Part shown: one piece after another, positions 56,928 to 64,000 of the stretch | How positions within the stretch are numbered: position 1 is the first letter of the stretch | How the letters are laid out: every line of letters begins with the position of its first letter | Source: Nocardioides marmoribigeumensis | GTDB taxonomy: Bacteria > Actinomycetota > Actinomycetes > Propionibacteriales > Nocardioidaceae | Assembly (NCBI RefSeq): GCF_031458325.1 | Contig: NZ_JAVDYG010000001.1 | Coordinates: forward strand, 3,720,001-3,784,000 | DNA: 64,000 nucleotides | Reading direction: 5' to 3' | Made by a program: the position numbers and the translations under genes | Notes under the pieces: model-generated | The model's input: only the letters and a program-made list of their open reading frames with translations | Database searches by the model: none | Told to the model about the DNA's origin: nothing

Positions 56928-56989
56928 TGTGACAGGTGTGACATTTGAGGCCTCCTGTGACACCGACTGCTCTGGAGCGCCTCTGTGAC
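56928..56989 (+). promoter_or_regulatory. TGTGACA repeats upstream of the amidase gene (MtrA-like sites)
   Basis: TGTGACA occurs at 56928-56934, 56937-56943 and 56956-56962, and TGTGAC again at 56984-56989 over the GTG start. On the minus strand the first pair reads GTCACA-nnn-GTCACA with 9-bp period, resembling the direct repeats reported for MtrA binding. The 136-base region is unusually AT-rich near 56870-56895 and is probably the promoter. Confidence 0.5.
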
Positions 56990-59861
56990 CGCCTCGAACC
57001 GCCGCCGATTCGTGCTCGCCTGCCAGCAGGCCTTCGCGATCGCGGTCGTGACGACGATCGCCGTCCCTGCCGCCTCGCTCGTCGAGCTCGACATCCTCGG
57101 TCCCGGTGACGCCGACGCCGCAGGTGGGGCCGGCGGCGCCGGACCCTCCCTCACGGCGCAGGAGGTCTCCACGGTGACCTCCGCGCCGGTGAGGCCGACG
57201 GTGGACGAGGTGCCGCTGCACGGCGTGAGCGCCCGTGGGCTGCGCGCGCTCCGCACCGATTCTCGCACCGCCCGCCGCGTCGCGGACCGTTTCGCGGTGC
57301 TCTCCCGCCCCGTCCCGGCCCGCGGCTACGCCACGGTCGGCGTCACCTGGGCCCACGGGGAGCGGATCGCCGACGGCGACATCTCGCTCGCGGTGCGCAC
57401 GCTCGAGCGTGGCGTCTGGAGCGACTGGCAGGCGATGGCCTACGACGCCGACCACGGCCCCGACCCGGGGTCGGCGGAGGCCCGCAGGGCGGCTCGTCCC
57501 GGGACCGACGCGGTCGTCGTCGGCGACGTGGACGACGTCCAGGTCCGCGCGGTGACCGCCGACGGCTCGGTCCCCGACGACATGCGGCTCGCGGTCATCG
57601 ACCCCGGCCACGACGTGCGCCCGCGCCTCGCGACCCCGGCGATCGACACCGCGACGCTCGACGACCCGGCGGCCCCCGACACGACTGGCACGACGGGGAC
57701 CACCGACACGACCGACACCACCGACGGGGGCGCTGTCCTCAGCGCCTCGAAGCTGACGGGCCCCGGGCTGGTGACCCCCAAGCCGGTGATCTTCTCGCGG
57801 GCCCAGTGGGGCGCGGACGAGCGCATGCGCGACGCGGGGTCCCTGCACTACGGCGAGATCCACGCCGGCTTCGTGCACCACACGGTCAACGCCAACAACT
57901 ACTCGCGCAGCGACGTGCCGTCGCTGATCCGCGGCATCTACGCCTACCACACCCAGTCCAAGGGCTGGAGCGACGTCGGCTACAACTTCCTGGTCGACCG
58001 GTTCGGCCAGATCTGGGAGGGCCGCTACGGCGGTGTGGACCGGCCGGTGGTCGGCGCCCACACCCTGGGCTACAACGACGACGCCTTCGCGATGTCGGCG
58101 ATCGGCAACTTCGAGGAGGCGCGCCCGCCGCAGGCGATCATCGACGCCTATGCCCGCCTGTTCGCCTGGAAGCTGTCGCTGCACGGCATCCGCGCCGACA
58201 GCACGCGCCAGTGGGTGACCAGCAAGTACTTCCAGGCGATCAACGGTCACCGTGACGCCGGCCAGACGGCCTGCCCGGGCAAGTACCTCTACGCCCGCAT
58301 CCCCGACATCCGCCGCGAGGCAGCCGCGCTGCAGCGCCCGTTCTCCTCCCGCAACCGCTTCGGTGACCTGTCCGGCACCGAGTGGCCCGACCTGGTCGCG
58401 CGCCGCGCCTCGGACCACCACGTGATGATCGTGCGGACCTCCGGCCAGGTGCACTTCCTCTCGGGGTCGAACGCCGCCTCGGGCTGGGGCGCCACGACGT
58501 TGCGCGCCGCCGTGGGCGACATCACCGGCGACGGCAAGGGCGACGTGATCGCCAAGGTCGGCGACGGAGCGGTCTCGCTCTACCCGGGCGACGGCGCCGG
58601 CCACCTCAAGGCACCGGTCCGCACCTACGTGGGCATGGCTGCGCTCGACGTCATCACCGGCGTCGGCGACTTCAACGGCGACGGGCGCAACGACCTGGTC
58701 GGCCGGGTGGCCTCCAACCACGACCTGCTCCTCTACCCCGGACACGCCGCCGGTGCGTTCGGCAAGCCCGTGCGGATCGCCCGGGGCTGGGACTACGACC
58801 GCACCGTGGGGGTCGACGACCTCGACCGCGACGGTCACCGCGACCTGGTGGCCCGCAGCGGCGCCACGCTCTACCTCCTGCGGGGCACGGGCTCGGGGCT
58901 GCGTGCCCGGGTCGCGCTGCCCGGCAGCTGGAAGGGGTACGACGTGGTCACCGGCCGCGGCGACCTCACCGGCGACCGCGTCCCCGACCTCATGGTCCGC
59001 AGCTCCTCCGGCACCCACCCGACCTGGATCTACCCCGGCGACGGCAAGGGCGGCTTCGGCCGGCGGCTGGGCGGCTACACCCGGTTCTCCAAGGTGAAGT
59101 GGTTCCTCGCCGGCGGCAACCTGGCCGGCACCCGTCCGCTCGACGTCGTCGGGCTCGGTGCCGACGGTCGCACCCTGCGCATCTTCGCCAACAGCGGGCG
59201 CCGCAACCTCGGCAAGGTGGTCGACACCGGCATGGTGGTGCACCGCACCAACCTGCTGCTCAACGCCGGGGACTGGGACGCCGACGGCTACGGCGACGTG
59301 ATCTACCGCGTCCCTGCGACCAACAGCCTGATCCTGCGCCGTGGCCTCGGCCAGGACCGGTTCGCCCCGCCGGTGAAGATCGCCACCGGCTGGAACTCGG
59401 TCTCCATGGTGGCGGCCGTCGGCGACACCACCGGTGACGGCTATCCCGACCTCATGGGGCGCGGGGCCGACGGCAACATCCGGATCTACCCGAGCAACGG
59501 CCGGACCGGCCTCAAGCCGAGCTACGTCGCGCACTCCTCCATCGCCGCGGACCGCCAGGTCGGCGTGGGCCTCTTCAACGGCGACGGCGCACCCGACAAC
59601 CTCCTGCGCCGCTCCGACGGCTCCGTGTGGCTGTGGTCGGGCAACGGACCGGGCGGCCTCATGGACGGCAGGCAGGTGGCCGGCGGCGCCAAGGGCTACT
59701 CCTGGTTCAACGGCATCGGCGACCTGGACGGCGACGGTCGTGCGGACGTGGTCGCGCGTGACGGCTCCGGCGCGCTCTGGCTCCTGCGCGGCACGAGTGC
59801 CGGGCTGGCTCCGAGGCGGCTGATCGGCACCGGGTTCGGCATCTACGACTACGCGGGCTGA
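56985..59861 (+). CDS. Secreted PGRP-type N-acetylmuramoyl-L-alanine amidase with FG-GAP repeats
   Basis: 958 residues. An N-terminal export signal with an RRRF twin-arginine-like motif comes first, then a region of unknown fold and a Thr/Asp-rich linker (about 225-245). The amidase/PGRP domain (about 265-445) has zinc ligands His298 or His299, His422 and Cys430 (HHTVN; GHRDAGQTACPG). About 500 residues of FG-GAP/VCBS repeats follow, with calcium-type loops such as DFNGDGRNDL, DLDRDGHRDL, DWDADGYGDV and DLDGDGRADV, probably a beta-propeller. It cleaves the peptidoglycan stem peptide outside the cell. GTG start. Confidence 0.92.
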   Translation: MTASNRRRFVLACQQAFAIAVVTTIAVPAASLVELDILGPGDADAAGGAGGAGPSLTAQEVSTVTSAPVRPTVDEVPLHGVSARGLRALRTDSRTARRVADRFAVLSRPVPARGYATVGVTWAHGERIADGDISLAVRTLERGVWSDWQAMAYDADHGPDPGSAEARRAARPGTDAVVVGDVDDVQVRAVTADGSVPDDMRLAVIDPGHDVRPRLATPAIDTATLDDPAAPDTTGTTGTTDTTDTTDGGAVLSASKLTGPGLVTPKPVIFSRAQWGADERMRDAGSLHYGEIHAGFVHHTVNANNYSRSDVPSLIRGIYAYHTQSKGWSDVGYNFLVDRFGQIWEGRYGGVDRPVVGAHTLGYNDDAFAMSAIGNFEEARPPQAIIDAYARLFAWKLSLHGIRADSTRQWVTSKYFQAINGHRDAGQTACPGKYLYARIPDIRREAAALQRPFSSRNRFGDLSGTEWPDLVARRASDHHVMIVRTSGQVHFLSGSNAASGWGATTLRAAVGDITGDGKGDVIAKVGDGAVSLYPGDGAGHLKAPVRTYVGMAALDVITGVGDFNGDGRNDLVGRVASNHDLLLYPGHAAGAFGKPVRIARGWDYDRTVGVDDLDRDGHRDLVARSGATLYLLRGTGSGLRARVALPGSWKGYDVVTGRGDLTGDRVPDLMVRSSSGTHPTWIYPGDGKGGFGRRLGGYTRFSKVKWFLAGGNLAGTRPLDVVGLGADGRTLRIFANSGRRNLGKVVDTGMVVHRTNLLLNAGDWDADGYGDVIYRVPATNSLILRRGLGQDRFAPPVKIATGWNSVSMVAAVGDTTGDGYPDLMGRGADGNIRIYPSNGRTGLKPSYVAHSSIAADRQVGVGLFNGDGAPDNLLRRSDGSVWLWSGNGPGGLMDGRQVAGGAKGYSWFNGIGDLDGDGRADVVARDGSGALWLLRGTSAGLAPRRLIGTGFGIYDYAG

Positions 59862-59881
59862 GCCCCGTCACGTCACGGGGC
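59862..59881. terminator. Hairpin between convergent amidase and TIGR03089 genes
   Basis: GCCCCGT (59862-59868) pairs with ACGGGGC (59875-59881), 6-base loop, directly after the amidase stop. More GGCCGG-rich inverted sequence follows up to 59920. Confidence 0.55.
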
Positions 59882-59920
59882 CGGCCACGGCTCCCGCCCC
59901 GGCCGGAGCGGCCGGCCGGC

Positions 59921-60646
59921 TCAGCAGGTCACGGCCCGCTCGGTGGCGGCGACCTCGGGCAGGCGGTCGGGGTCGGCCACCCAGACCGTGCCCCCGCCGG
60001 ACCCCAGGGCGTGCACGAGCAGGGTGGCGCCGAGCCGGCTGACCGGCACGGCCGCGGTGGCCGCGCGCAGCGGACCGCCGGTGCCCTCGACCCGGAGGTC
60101 CAGCACGTCGGACTGCGCCAGCGTCCCCTGCGCGTCGGCCCAGGCGGGGTCGGCGGGCCGGGGCGGGTCCCAGGAGGTGAAGGCGTCGGGCTGGCCCCAG
60201 ACCACCTCGCCGAGGTCGACGACGCCGGCGGGCAGGGGCTCGGTGAAGCGGGTCCCCAGGGCCGACAGCGACGTCGCCACGACCCGGCGGCCGGCCGCGA
60301 CGTGGTCCGGCAGGGTCGCCGGCCCGCACACCACCAGTGCCGGGTCGTGGTGCCCGGCGTCGGGCGCCACCGCGACGGCCCCGAGCGCCCAGCACGCGCC
60401 GAGCCACACCGGGCCCAGCCAGTGCGACGGCAGGTCGAGCAGCACCTCGTCACCGCGTTCGACGTCGAGCTCGTCCTGGAGGAGGGACGCGGTCTTGGCG
60501 ACCCAGTTGGCCCAGCTGGTGACCGACAGCTCCACGCGCTCGCCGGGCTGCGCGCCGTACCACGTGACCAGCGGACGCCCGGGGTCGGCGGCGGGTCGGG
60601 TCTGCTGGGCGAGGAGGTCGGCGAAGGTCGAGGGCGTCGGGGGCAC
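59921..60646 (-). CDS. TIGR03089-family protein
   Basis: 241 residues, a conserved actinobacterial family resembling the N-terminal half of AMP-binding enzymes (VTWYGAQPGERVELSV, SWANWVAKTASLL, DLPSHWLGPVWLGACWALG) but lacking the adenylation core. Function unknown. In M. tuberculosis a relative (Rv3268) neighbours an LCP gene and manB, as here. The GTG start has TAGGGT (60658-60653) 6 bases upstream, so it is likely leaderless and shares a mirrored promoter with the nucleotidyltransferase gene. Confidence 0.85.
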   Translation of the reverse strand: MPPTPSTFADLLAQQTRPAADPGRPLVTWYGAQPGERVELSVTSWANWVAKTASLLQDELDVERGDEVLLDLPSHWLGPVWLGACWALGAVAVAPDAGHHDPALVVCGPATLPDHVAAGRRVVATSLSALGTRFTEPLPAGVVDLGEVVWGQPDAFTSWDPPRPADPAWADAQGTLAQSDVLDLRVEGTGGPLRAATAAVPVSRLGATLLVHALGSGGGTVWVADPDRLPEVAATERAVTC

Positions 60647-60652
60647 CGCCCA

Positions 60653-60662
60653 ACCCTAGGAT
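60653..60662. promoter_or_regulatory. Mirrored leaderless -10 elements, TIGR03089 and nucleotidyltransferase genes
   Basis: Minus TAGGGT (60658-60653) and plus TAGGAT (60657-60662) share the TA of CCTAGG. The minus start codon is 6 bases and the plus ATG 60670 is 7 bases beyond the respective hexamer. Confidence 0.55.
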
Positions 60663-60669
60663 GCCGCCC

Positions 60670-61809
60670 ATGCCCGCCGGAGACCACGCCCGCACGTCCG
60701 CCTCCGCAGCCGGACGACCTGCCGCACGACCAACCGCACGACCAACCGCACGACCAGCAGCCGACGTCGAGGCGGTGATCGTGGCGGGCGGGTTCGGCAC
60801 CCGCATGCTGCCGCTGACCGAGCGCCGTCCCAAGCACCTGCTCGAGGTCGGGGGCGTGCCGTTCCTGGTGCACCAGATCACCCGCCTCGCCGCGGTCGGG
60901 GTGCGGCACGTCGTCCTCGCGACGTCCTACCACGCCGAGCTGTTCCGGCCGGTCCTCGGTGACGGGGAGAGGTACGGCGTGCGCCTGACCTACGTGACCG
61001 AGGACGAGCCGCTGGGCACCGGGGGAGCGATCCGCAACGTGGCCGGCGCTCTCGACCCCGACCCCGACCACGCGGTCGTGATCCTCAACGGCGACGTGCT
61101 CAGCGACCACGACCTCCGGGCGCAGCTGGAGGACTTCCACCGGCCCCGGGAGGGGCGGCCGGTCGACGTCTCGCTGCACCTGGTGCAGGTCGAGGACCCC
61201 CGGGCGTTCGGGTGCGTGCCCACCGACGCCCAGGGCCGCGTCGAGGCCTTCCTGGAGAAGACCGAGGACCCGCCGACCGACCAGGTCAACGCCGGCTGCT
61301 ACGTCTTCCGGCGGTCGGTGGTCGACACCATCCCCGAGGGCCGGGTGGTCTCGGTCGAGCGGGAGACCTTCCCCGGGCTGCTCGCCGACGGACACCTGGT
61401 GGTCGGGCACGTCGAGACGGCCTACTGGCGCGACGTCGGGTCACCGGCCGCGCTCGTCGCGGCGTCCCGCGACCTCGTCCTGGGCCACGCCCGGTCCTCG
61501 CTGCCCGAGGGCGGGCGGGAGGCCCTGGTCGTCGAGGCGAGCGTCGAGGGCGCGGTCGACGGCGGCAGCAGCGTCCTGGGCGGTGCCGTGGTCGCGCGCG
61601 GCGCCCGGGTGTCGGGCTCGGTGCTCATGCCCGGTGCGCGGGTGGGCGTGGGCGCCGTCGTGGTCGACAGCGTCCTCGGGCCCGGGGCGTCGGTGGGGGC
61701 CGGTGCCCGCCTGGAGGAGGCGGCCGTGGGCGACGAGGCGGTCGTGCCCGAGGGCCTCGCGCTGCCGTCCGGCACGCGCGTGGCGTGCGGGACGACAGCG
61801 TCCGCCTGA
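60670..61809 (+). CDS. Sugar-1-phosphate nucleotidyltransferase (mannose-1-phosphate guanylyltransferase-like)
   Basis: 379 residues. After a Pro/Ala/Arg N-terminal extension encoded by a 12-bp tandem repeat (60723-60758), the domain opens with AVIVAGGFGTRMLPLTERRP and has PLGTGGAIRN, ILNGDVLSDHD and NAGCYVF. A C-terminal left-handed beta-helix of hexapeptide-like repeats completes it. The resemblance is to ManB/ManC-type GDP-mannose pyrophosphorylases; glucose- or other sugar-1-phosphate use is possible. ATG 60661 lies inside the putative -10, so I prefer ATG 60670. Confidence 0.88.
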   Translation: MPAGDHARTSASAAGRPAARPTARPTARPAADVEAVIVAGGFGTRMLPLTERRPKHLLEVGGVPFLVHQITRLAAVGVRHVVLATSYHAELFRPVLGDGERYGVRLTYVTEDEPLGTGGAIRNVAGALDPDPDHAVVILNGDVLSDHDLRAQLEDFHRPREGRPVDVSLHLVQVEDPRAFGCVPTDAQGRVEAFLEKTEDPPTDQVNAGCYVFRRSVVDTIPEGRVVSVERETFPGLLADGHLVVGHVETAYWRDVGSPAALVAASRDLVLGHARSSLPEGGREALVVEASVEGAVDGGSSVLGGAVVARGARVSGSVLMPGARVGVGAVVVDSVLGPGASVGAGARLEEAAVGDEAVVPEGLALPSGTRVACGTTASA

Positions 61810-61819
61810 GGCGCGCGGC

Positions 61820-62593
61820 TCAGCCGGCCTGCGGCTCGGGGGAGTCGGAGTAGGGGTAGTCCTTCATGAAGGACGACACGACCGGGCCGCTGACCTTGCC
61901 GCAGTACTGCCAGATCCCGAGCTGACCGTCGGGGTTGCCGTGCGTGCCGCCCATCGACCAGTGCGTGAGGGCCACGTGGGTGCCGCTGGGGAAGTCCGAG
62001 CCACGCTCCTTGGTGTCCTTGGCGGTCCACGGGGCGGCCATGAACTTGTCGGAGAGCGAGGACCCGGCGAAGACGTCGGCGAGCTTCTTCAGCGCGTCGA
62101 CCTGCTTCGCGTCAGCGGCGACGGTGTCGTCGTACCAGAGGATCGTGTAGCCGTGCTCGAGGCTGTGCACGAGCCGCTCGAGGGGCGGCCGGTCCTCGGC
62201 GGTCCAGAACTTGCGCACCTGGCCGCCGAACAGGAACTGGCCCCAGTGGGGACCGGCGGCGGGCGGGTTGGTGGTGTAGGTGATCGACTGGCCCTCGGGG
62301 CGGTGGTCCTGGTTGCCCTCGGCCTTCTTGGTGACCACGTCCTGGCAGCCCGCGGCCGAGGCGGGGACGCCGATGGCCGAGAGTGCGTCGGGCTTCGGCT
62401 TGCTGGCCTGCTGGAACTGCACGAACACCATGACGCCGACGACGACCGCGAGCACCAGGGCCGGAGCCACCATCAGCGCCGTGCGACGGCGTGCCTTGGA
62501 CCGCTCCTCGGCGCGCATCCGCTCCAGGGTCGCGCGGCGCTCGGCGGTGACGCCTCCGGCGCCGGCGCCGGTGTTCTTCTTGCTCTTGGCCAC
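61820..62593 (-). CDS. DUF3105 membrane-anchored protein
   Basis: 257 residues: a basic cytoplasmic N-terminus, one transmembrane helix (about 41-61) and an extracytoplasmic DUF3105 domain with TNPPAAGPHWG, LVHSLEHGYTILWYDD and FMAAPW. Conserved His and Trp residues suggest a metal- or ligand-binding fold, but the function is unknown. Two cysteines (about 83 and 232) might be disulfide-bonded. A minus -10 TAGGAT (62662-62657) lies in the end of cofE. Confidence 0.85.
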   Translation of the reverse strand: MAKSKKNTGAGAGGVTAERRATLERMRAEERSKARRRTALMVAPALVLAVVVGVMVFVQFQQASKPKPDALSAIGVPASAAGCQDVVTKKAEGNQDHRPEGQSITYTTNPPAAGPHWGQFLFGGQVRKFWTAEDRPPLERLVHSLEHGYTILWYDDTVAADAKQVDALKKLADVFAGSSLSDKFMAAPWTAKDTKERGSDFPSGTHVALTHWSMGGTHGNPDGQLGIWQYCGKVSGPVVSSFMKDYPYSDSPEPQAG

Positions 62594-62646
62594 GGGTCGC
62601 TCTCTCGTCGTCCGGCCGGGGGACCGGGGTCGGGGGAAGGGGCGGG

Positions 62647-63648
62647 TCAGGGACCGATCCTAGAGGCTGGCCCCACACGCAGTCCGCCAGGCGCGTCGTA
62701 CGGCGACCGGGCGGCCCAGCCGCACGCCAGCAGCACCGCGGCGAGGAGCCGGTCGCTGCCCGGCGGCACCTCGAGCACCCAGCCGTCCTCGCCGGGCGAC
62801 AGCCGCGCGCCGGTGCCGAGCACCCGCGCCAGCGCGCCGCCCAGCTCCTCCGGCGTCGCGGGCGCGCCGAACCCGCGGGCCCCGGCGCGGCCGGGCTCGA
62901 GGGCGGTGAGGACCGCCTCGCGGGCCCCCAGGCCGAAGAGGTCCTCGTCCTCGGCCCGCACCAGGGCGGCGGCGCCGGGGCCGTGGTCGCCCGCCGGGAG
63001 CACGAAGGCGTCCAGCCCTCGGACCAGCGCCGCCGGGCTGTGCGAGAGCTTGCCGGTGGCGAGCTCGGCGGCGGAGGCGACCTCGTCGGCCACGGCCGGC
63101 GCGGTGACCACCAGCGGGTTGCCGTAGGCGTCGGCGCGACCGCCGTGGTCGTCGAGCACGACGAGCCCGGCAGCCCCCATCGCCAGGTCGGTCTGGCCGG
63201 CCCGCCAGGCGCGACCGGCGGTGTCGGTGAGGACCACGGCCACGTTGGCCCCCCAGTGGCGGCTCAGCGCCTCGCGGAGGGCGCGTGCCGAGCCGTCGGG
63301 GTCCAGCGGCAGGAGCACGAGCGTGCCGGTCTCGACGTTGGAGGCGTCGACGCCCGCGGCCGCCATCACGAAGCCGTGGCGCGTGCGCACGATGCGGGTG
63401 CGACCCCGGACCGCGACCACCCGGTCGGTCTCCGCGGCGACGGCCTCGGCCCGCGGGTCCTCGGCGTCCGCGTCGGCGGCCACGAGCCGGCCCTCGGCCT
63501 TGCTCACCACTTTGCTGGTCACCGCGACCACGTCGCCGTCCTGGGGGACGACGCCCGCCCCGCGCCAGGCGACGGCGAGCAGCGCGGCCAGGTCGTCGCC
63601 CGGCCGCACCTCGCCGACCCCGGTCGCCGGGACGACGAGGAGGGTCAC
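62647..63648 (-). CDS. fbiB: Coenzyme F420:L-glutamate ligase (FbiB/CofE)
   Basis: 333 residues. The CofE domain fills about residues 1-245: DVVAVTSKVVSKAEGRLV, RHGFVMAAAGVDASNV, VVLTDTAGRAWRAGQTDLA with the metal-binding Asp, and GNPLVVT. It adds glutamates to F420-0. Mycobacterial FbiB continues with a nitroreductase-like FMN domain of about 200 residues that reduces dehydro-F420-0; here only about 85 residues follow and I see no such domain. Its GTG start overlaps the end of fbiA by 4 bases. Confidence 0.92.
   Translation of the reverse strand: MTLLVVPATGVGEVRPGDDLAALLAVAWRGAGVVPQDGDVVAVTSKVVSKAEGRLVAADADAEDPRAEAVAAETDRVVAVRGRTRIVRTRHGFVMAAAGVDASNVETGTLVLLPLDPDGSARALREALSRHWGANVAVVLTDTAGRAWRAGQTDLAMGAAGLVVLDDHGGRADAYGNPLVVTAPAVADEVASAAELATGKLSHSPAALVRGLDAFVLPAGDHGPGAAALVRAEDEDLFGLGAREAVLTALEPGRAGARGFGAPATPEELGGALARVLGTGARLSPGEDGWVLEVPPGSDRLLAAVLLACGWAARSPYDAPGGLRVGPASRIGP
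62657..62662 (-). promoter_or_regulatory. -10-like TAGGAT for the DUF3105 gene
   Basis: TAGGAT on the minus strand, about 57 bases upstream of the expected start region and inside the last codons of cofE/fbiB. Confidence 0.35.
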
Positions 63649-64000
63649 GCGCCCAGTCCCACCAGGGCGAGGGCGGCGCGCGCCATCGCGGCCGTGGCGT
63701 CGTGGTCGGTCATCATCAGCGGCACCGCGTCGCAGGCCATGCCGGTCGCCCGGACCCGCTCGACCAGCGCCGCGTCGACGGTGTCGACGAGCCAGCCGTC
63801 GAGCAGCCCGCCAGCGGACCGCGCCCCGTAGTGCTCGGCGACGCCGGCGGCCGAGACCTCGACCCCGATCGACTCGAGCAGCTGGTGGGCCATCCCGCGG
63901 ACGTGGGTGCCGGCGACGATGGGGGAGAGCCCGACCACCGGGGCCGAGGTCGCGGCGAGGGCCTGGCGGACGCCGGGCACCCCGAGGATCGTGCCGATCG
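63645..64000 (-). CDS. fbiA: 2-phospho-L-lactate/phosphoenolpyruvate transferase (FbiA/CofD), C-terminal part
   Basis: The frame is open to the window edge, so only about 117 C-terminal residues are visible. ILGVPGVRQAL, APVVGLSPIVAG, GIEVS-type segments (GVEVSAAGVAEHY) and TDHDATAAMARAAL match the end of CofD, which transfers the phospholactate or PEP moiety to the flavin Fo. Pairing with fbiB by a 4-base overlap supports the call. Confidence 0.93.
   Translation of the reverse strand, partial: IGTILGVPGVRQALAATSAPVVGLSPIVAGTHVRGMAHQLLESIGVEVSAAGVAEHYGARSAGGLLDGWLVDTVDAALVERVRATGMACDAVPLMMTDHDATAAMARAALALVGLGA

Noticed and set aside
56889-59534. 881-residue minus-strand open frame
   Set aside because: Antisense to the amidase/FG-GAP gene; repetitive Val/Gly/Asp composition mirrors the repeats on the real strand.

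Overview
The window is a chromosomal segment of a very GC-rich actinobacterium, most likely Nocardioides or a close relative. This rests on strong G/C bias at third codon positions, frequent GTG starts, 4-base ATGA/GTGA gene overlaps, mce genes, F420 genes, actinobacterial acyl-CoA carboxylase subunits (AccA3/AccD/AccE) and a galactofuranan (glf/glfT) locus. I see no rRNA, tRNA, CRISPR array, transposase or phage gene. Coding density is high: 62 convincing genes, two of them cut by the window edges.

Layout: 1-4120 nucleoside uptake and salvage (ABC permease, cdd, a P450, deoA), then a MaoC hydratase. 4734-12961 a complete mce operon (two YrbE permeases and six Mce proteins, MceE being a lipoprotein) behind a promoter covered by a perfect palindrome. 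13022-14911 three small genes (DUF2231, ATP-grasp, lipoprotein). 14975-18046 a lipocalin-like AttH/CrtC-type gene and an MpaB/DUF2236 oxygenase gene, divergent from a TetR gene, with the same palindrome in between. 18069-26863 SIMPL protein, deoC, phosphohexomutase, a crotonase, a GGCT-like gene, an LpdA-type flavoprotein, a SpoIID-domain protein and two metallophosphoesterases. 26946-43882 an acyl-CoA carboxylase and purine block: accA3, an ABC exporter, acyl-CoA dehydrogenase, a large membrane protein, maf, two secreted paralogues, accE, accD, birA, a PH-domain protein, a class III cyclase, an orphan winged-helix regulator, purK and purE. 44200-48203 CoA-binding protein, a DMT transporter, a second crotonase, an LCP protein and a thioesterase. 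48280-59861 cell-envelope block: LCP protein, two GlfT1-like transferases, glf, a GlfT2-like transferase, a Wzm/Wzt-type exporter and a PGRP amidase with FG-GAP repeats. 59921-64000 TIGR03089 gene, sugar-1-phosphate nucleotidyltransferase, DUF3105 gene and the F420 genes cofE/fbiB and fbiA (partial).

The backbone order (cdd, deoA, phosphomannomutase, lpdA, accA3, fadE, maf, accE, accD, birA, PH protein, purK, purE, LCP, manB/C, fbiB, fbiA) largely follows M. tuberculosis Rv3315c down to Rv3261 as I remember it. The mce locus, the TetR/AttH/MpaB cluster and the galactan cluster are insertions relative to that order.

Regulatory highlights. An identical 18-bp palindrome links the mce promoter to the TetR locus, so a lipid-related regulon is likely. 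Two divergent gene pairs start from mirrored -10 hexamers sharing their central TA, with both genes apparently leaderless; a third pair has the mirrored hexamers but only one leaderless gene. Two identical CACTAGGTACCTAGTG palindromes flank a hairpin before a phosphoesterase gene. 9-bp-spaced TGTGACA repeats precede the amidase gene and resemble MtrA sites. All functional names come from reading motifs; no database search was run.
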